Assembly (NCBI GenBank): GCA_900239685.1
Contig: OENT01000949.1
Span: 1 to 64,000, forward strand
Source of the DNA: Rotaria macrura
Lineage: Eukaryota > Rotifera > Eurotatoria > Philodinida > Philodinidae
DNA length: 64,000 bases
Direction: 5' to 3'
The notes under the pieces are model-generated. The model was given only the letters and a program-made list of their open reading frames with translations, had not been told where the DNA came from and did not search any database. Of this stretch, positions 61,607 to 64,000 are shown piece by piece. Position numbers and translations under genes: made by a program. Position 1 is the stretch's first letter. Every line of letters starts with the position of its first letter.

Positions 61607-62800
61607 TACATTGTCTTCGTTGGTGTACCAGCGTGAGGCTTTCGTTAGAGATCCATGATTGTGTCCGTCGGTGTACTGCTGGACAGATTTCTCTCGTGCA
61701 TTCGTTGATCACTTTCGTGAACGTTTCCGCTGCTTCGTTTACATCGTAGATTTTATCAAGGGCAGTGAGATGGTTTGTGAGCATGATTTGAAAACGCTGT
61801 TGTGTTGCTGCGTCTGCAAGTTTCGACTACTCTCGTCGCCTGGTGGTGGCCGACTTCCGGCATGGATGCTTGAGTCGGATTTCTAGTATTGCATGTACAA
61901 TATGATGATCGGATCCCCAATCCGCGCCTCTCACTGTTCTGACATCCATAAGGGATGTTCTGAAGCGACTTCTGACGATGAAATAGTCCAGAACCGACAC
62001 GTCCTTCCCATTCGGCGCTTGCCAAGTAAGTTGGCGTTTCGTGGGTGCCGGAAGAGGCTGTTTCCGATGACCAATTTATTTACTGCAGCGAAGGATAGTA
62101 AACGTAATCCGTTGTCGTTCATTTCACTAATGCCGAATCTGCCCATCACATTTTCCGAGTCGCATTGATTTCGACCGATATGTGCGTTGAGATCGCCAGC
62201 AACTAAAATCAAGTCCTTTATGGGTAGTGTATCCAGGACCTCCTAAAACTGTGAGTAGAGGTCATCTTTTTCTTCGTCGGGGCTAACTTCGGTTGGTGCT
62301 AAAACCGCGATGATATTTGTCTTGATTGTTCCTGAAAGTGGCAACACAGCCAGACGGCTTGAGATCGGTTAGAAAGCGATGACATTCTTGGATACTGTTT
62401 GATTGATCACAATGCCGACCCCCTCGATGTGGTTGTCGCCGCCGGAGTAATATAGTATCATGTAGTCGCTGTTGATGGTTTGTACGCGCATACTTCTCGA
62501 CCCTGTGAAGCGTAATTCGGAAAGTGCCGCGCCAGAGATTCCATAACGAAGTAATTCACTGACGATTACTTTGCGATTGCCAACTTGATAACCGGCACGG
62601 ACATTCCATGTGGCTATTTTAATATGATGTTTTGGTGTCACGATTTTCGGCTTTTGATGACGTAGCTGTTGCTGCTGTTGTTGTTGTTGATCAGTAGCTA
62701 ATTTCTCATCGGCGCCCTGGTCCCAGCTGCCCACCAGCGGTGACGCATAGGTTGCCTCGGATACTGTAGCATGCTTTCTAACATAATGATCAATGGACAT
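61607..62800 (-). pseudogene. LINE endonuclease part
   Basis: Starts with a Gln-rich leader, then the exonuclease-endonuclease-phosphatase fold: HHIKIATWNVRAGYQVGNRK, AALSELRFTGS, LYYSGGDNHIEGVGI, then after a frameshift ILVAGDLNAHIGRNQCDSEN and NDNGLRLLSFA, and after another a segment with VLDYFIVRSR and WGSDHHIVHAIL. The catalytic Asn (GDLNAH) and SDHH residues survive, but at least two frameshifts separate them. Confidence 0.85.
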
Positions 62801-63307
62801 TGCAGGTTCGTGCCTAAATTTTTATGTCCTTCGGCAGGGACCAACCCTCCTCTTTTACCCGGGCTTGGAACCGGCAGTGGTTGCCCAAGGGCAGAGTTGA
62901 AACCCTAGCAGTCATATTTACACTCAGATTCGTATTCAGCTGTAGTTTCATTGAATTAAACATATATATCTGGGAAAATGCATCGATGAAAATCGTTGTG
63001 TCCAGATCCCCGCTAGTCATAGTGGCTAAATCGATTCTTTCAACTTTTAAAGGTGGAGGAAAAGCTTCTCTGCGCAGTCCTAAGATACTAAAATATAGAA
63101 CTCACATATGTTCTTCAGCAATTTAATACTAATACAAAATCTAGAAAGTGTGAAATTAAGCAATTGCTTTGGTGTTTTTCTGACGGATTCCTTATTTATT
63201 ACTTGAATTATTGCTAATCGGCCATTATTTGTAATTTTCGTAGTTATTTTTTTCTTAGTTTTGCATTTTTATTATTGCAAGTGTTGAATGGCAACAAATT
63301 ATTTTGG

Positions 63308-63768
63308 CAGTAAAATAGATTAAATGATCAGTAAAATAAATGAAATGATTATTAAAAGTATATTAATGATCAGTAATGAAATTTTCAGTCCTTTCGTCAC
63401 AGAATAAAAGCTCACCCTCAAAGTCAGTATTGGCTGACTTCCATGGATTCGGTATTCACGAGGAATTCGTGGGAATCTGGCCAGACAGCGAGAAACTGCA
63501 AATAGAGTGGCTATCGACTGTGCCCGATATGGCTTCATTGATGCAGCCACACGCTGTTTTGCATAGGGCACATTAGCGTATGTAGATAATTCGGAGCAGC
63601 TTATCATTTCAGATCATATAGATTTGTCATGCAATTCAGCCAGTACTAACTTCGAAGGTGAGCTTTTATTCTGTGGGTAACGGACTGAAAATTTCATTTC
63701 TGATCATTAACATACTTTTTACTGATCATCTATCTTACTAATCATTTTATTAACTTTACTGATCACTT
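63308..63768. mobile_element. MITE with long inverted repeats, TGATCAGTAA words
   Basis: The left arm (about 63321-63443) and right arm (about 63630-63768) pair over more than 100 bp. Shared blocks are GAAATTTTCAGTCC, CAGAATAAAAGCTCACC and GTCAGTATTGGCTGA with their inverses on the right. TGATCAGTAA words are repeated in both outer flanks. The roughly 190-bp centre has higher GC and antisense open frames but no known protein. Exact ends are not certain. Confidence 0.75.
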
Positions 63769-64000
63769 AAATCATAGCCAAAAATTTAGTCTTGTTCTGC
63801 TAAAAGAAAAGTTTTGGAAGAAAAATTAGAATTCCATGGAATTTGGCCAAAAGTAACCGAAGTCGAGGAATACAAATCTGCAATCTGCTGTGTCAAATAG
63901 TGCGGTGGGTTTCTTCGTTCTGCTCTCCAACAATAGACTTGAAAAGTAAAATGTTTCGGTATGGAATTTTGAAAGATTAATTAAAGATTCGCATTCATCT

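Larger units (their letters stand above)
58060..62930 (-). mobile_element. dead non-LTR retrotransposon carrying four nested insertions
   Basis: Read on the minus strand, this is an endonuclease-reverse transcriptase LINE, probably of the RTE/CR1-related group. About 1.7 kb of its span is later insertions (58381-58697, 59110-59747, 60731-60894, 61035-61598), leaving about 3.1 kb. The apurinic-like endonuclease comes first (from 62800), then reverse transcriptase, then the C-terminal domain typical of these elements. It contains in-frame stops and frameshifts and lacks the catalytic FADD segment, so it cannot move by itself. Removing each dated insertion joins the surrounding coding sequence sensibly. 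Confidence 0.9.

Overview
The window looks like part of a small, AT-rich animal genome, most likely a bdelloid rotifer or a close lophotrochozoan relative. The genes are unmistakably metazoan (fibulin-1, MKS1, CFAP161, FYCO1-type, a spliced neuropeptide precursor). Most introns are 50-70 nt with GT-AG ends, intergenic DNA is AT-rich, and genes sit head-to-tail or tail-to-tail. Two genes (MKS1, CFAP161) serve motile or primary cilia. The taxonomic placement is inference, not something the sequence states. All exon models below were built by hand from splice sites, reading phase and remembered family sequences, and each sums to a whole number of codons.

Left part (1-17.2 kb): a single-exon two-EF-hand protein (1907-2176, -); a two-exon secreted neuropeptide precursor with three FYDFGS copies (4348-4698, -), the most interesting new gene here; CFAP161 in six exons (9578-10715, +), converging on a 20-exon fibulin-1 (10877-17181, -) with three anaphylatoxin-like modules, nine EGF modules and the fibulin C-terminal module. 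Middle part (18.4-41.4 kb): a five-exon GT31 glycosyltransferase (18477-20567, +); MKS1 in 17 exons (22955-28106, -); about 8 kb without recognisable genes but with two mobile elements; and a 14-exon RUN-coiled-coil-FYVE protein of FYCO1 type (36071-41376, +).

Right part: after about 6 kb of gene-poor, relic-like DNA, three same-strand housekeeping genes follow closely: COQ5 (47664-48566), triosephosphate isomerase (48623-50244) and PNO1 (50450-51373). COQ5 and TPI are 56 nt apart with a splice-acceptor-like site between them, suggesting a trans-spliced polycistron. From 53.4 kb to the end the DNA is mostly mobile elements. A dead non-LTR retrotransposon on the minus strand (about 58.06-62.93 kb) has lost the catalytic FADD part of its reverse transcriptase and carries four nested DNA-transposon insertions.

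A recurring theme is short non-autonomous elements whose body is built from one degenerate word repeated in direct and inverted order (GTCGACA, GAGTAC, TTGGCGAAAGTC, GGGTTTATGA, GATTTGG, GGGGCGGGG and perhaps others). Five such units are bounded by matching 8-bp target duplications (four exact, one 7/8), the signature of hAT-type insertion. A separate pair with CACTG ends is EnSpm/CACTA-like.
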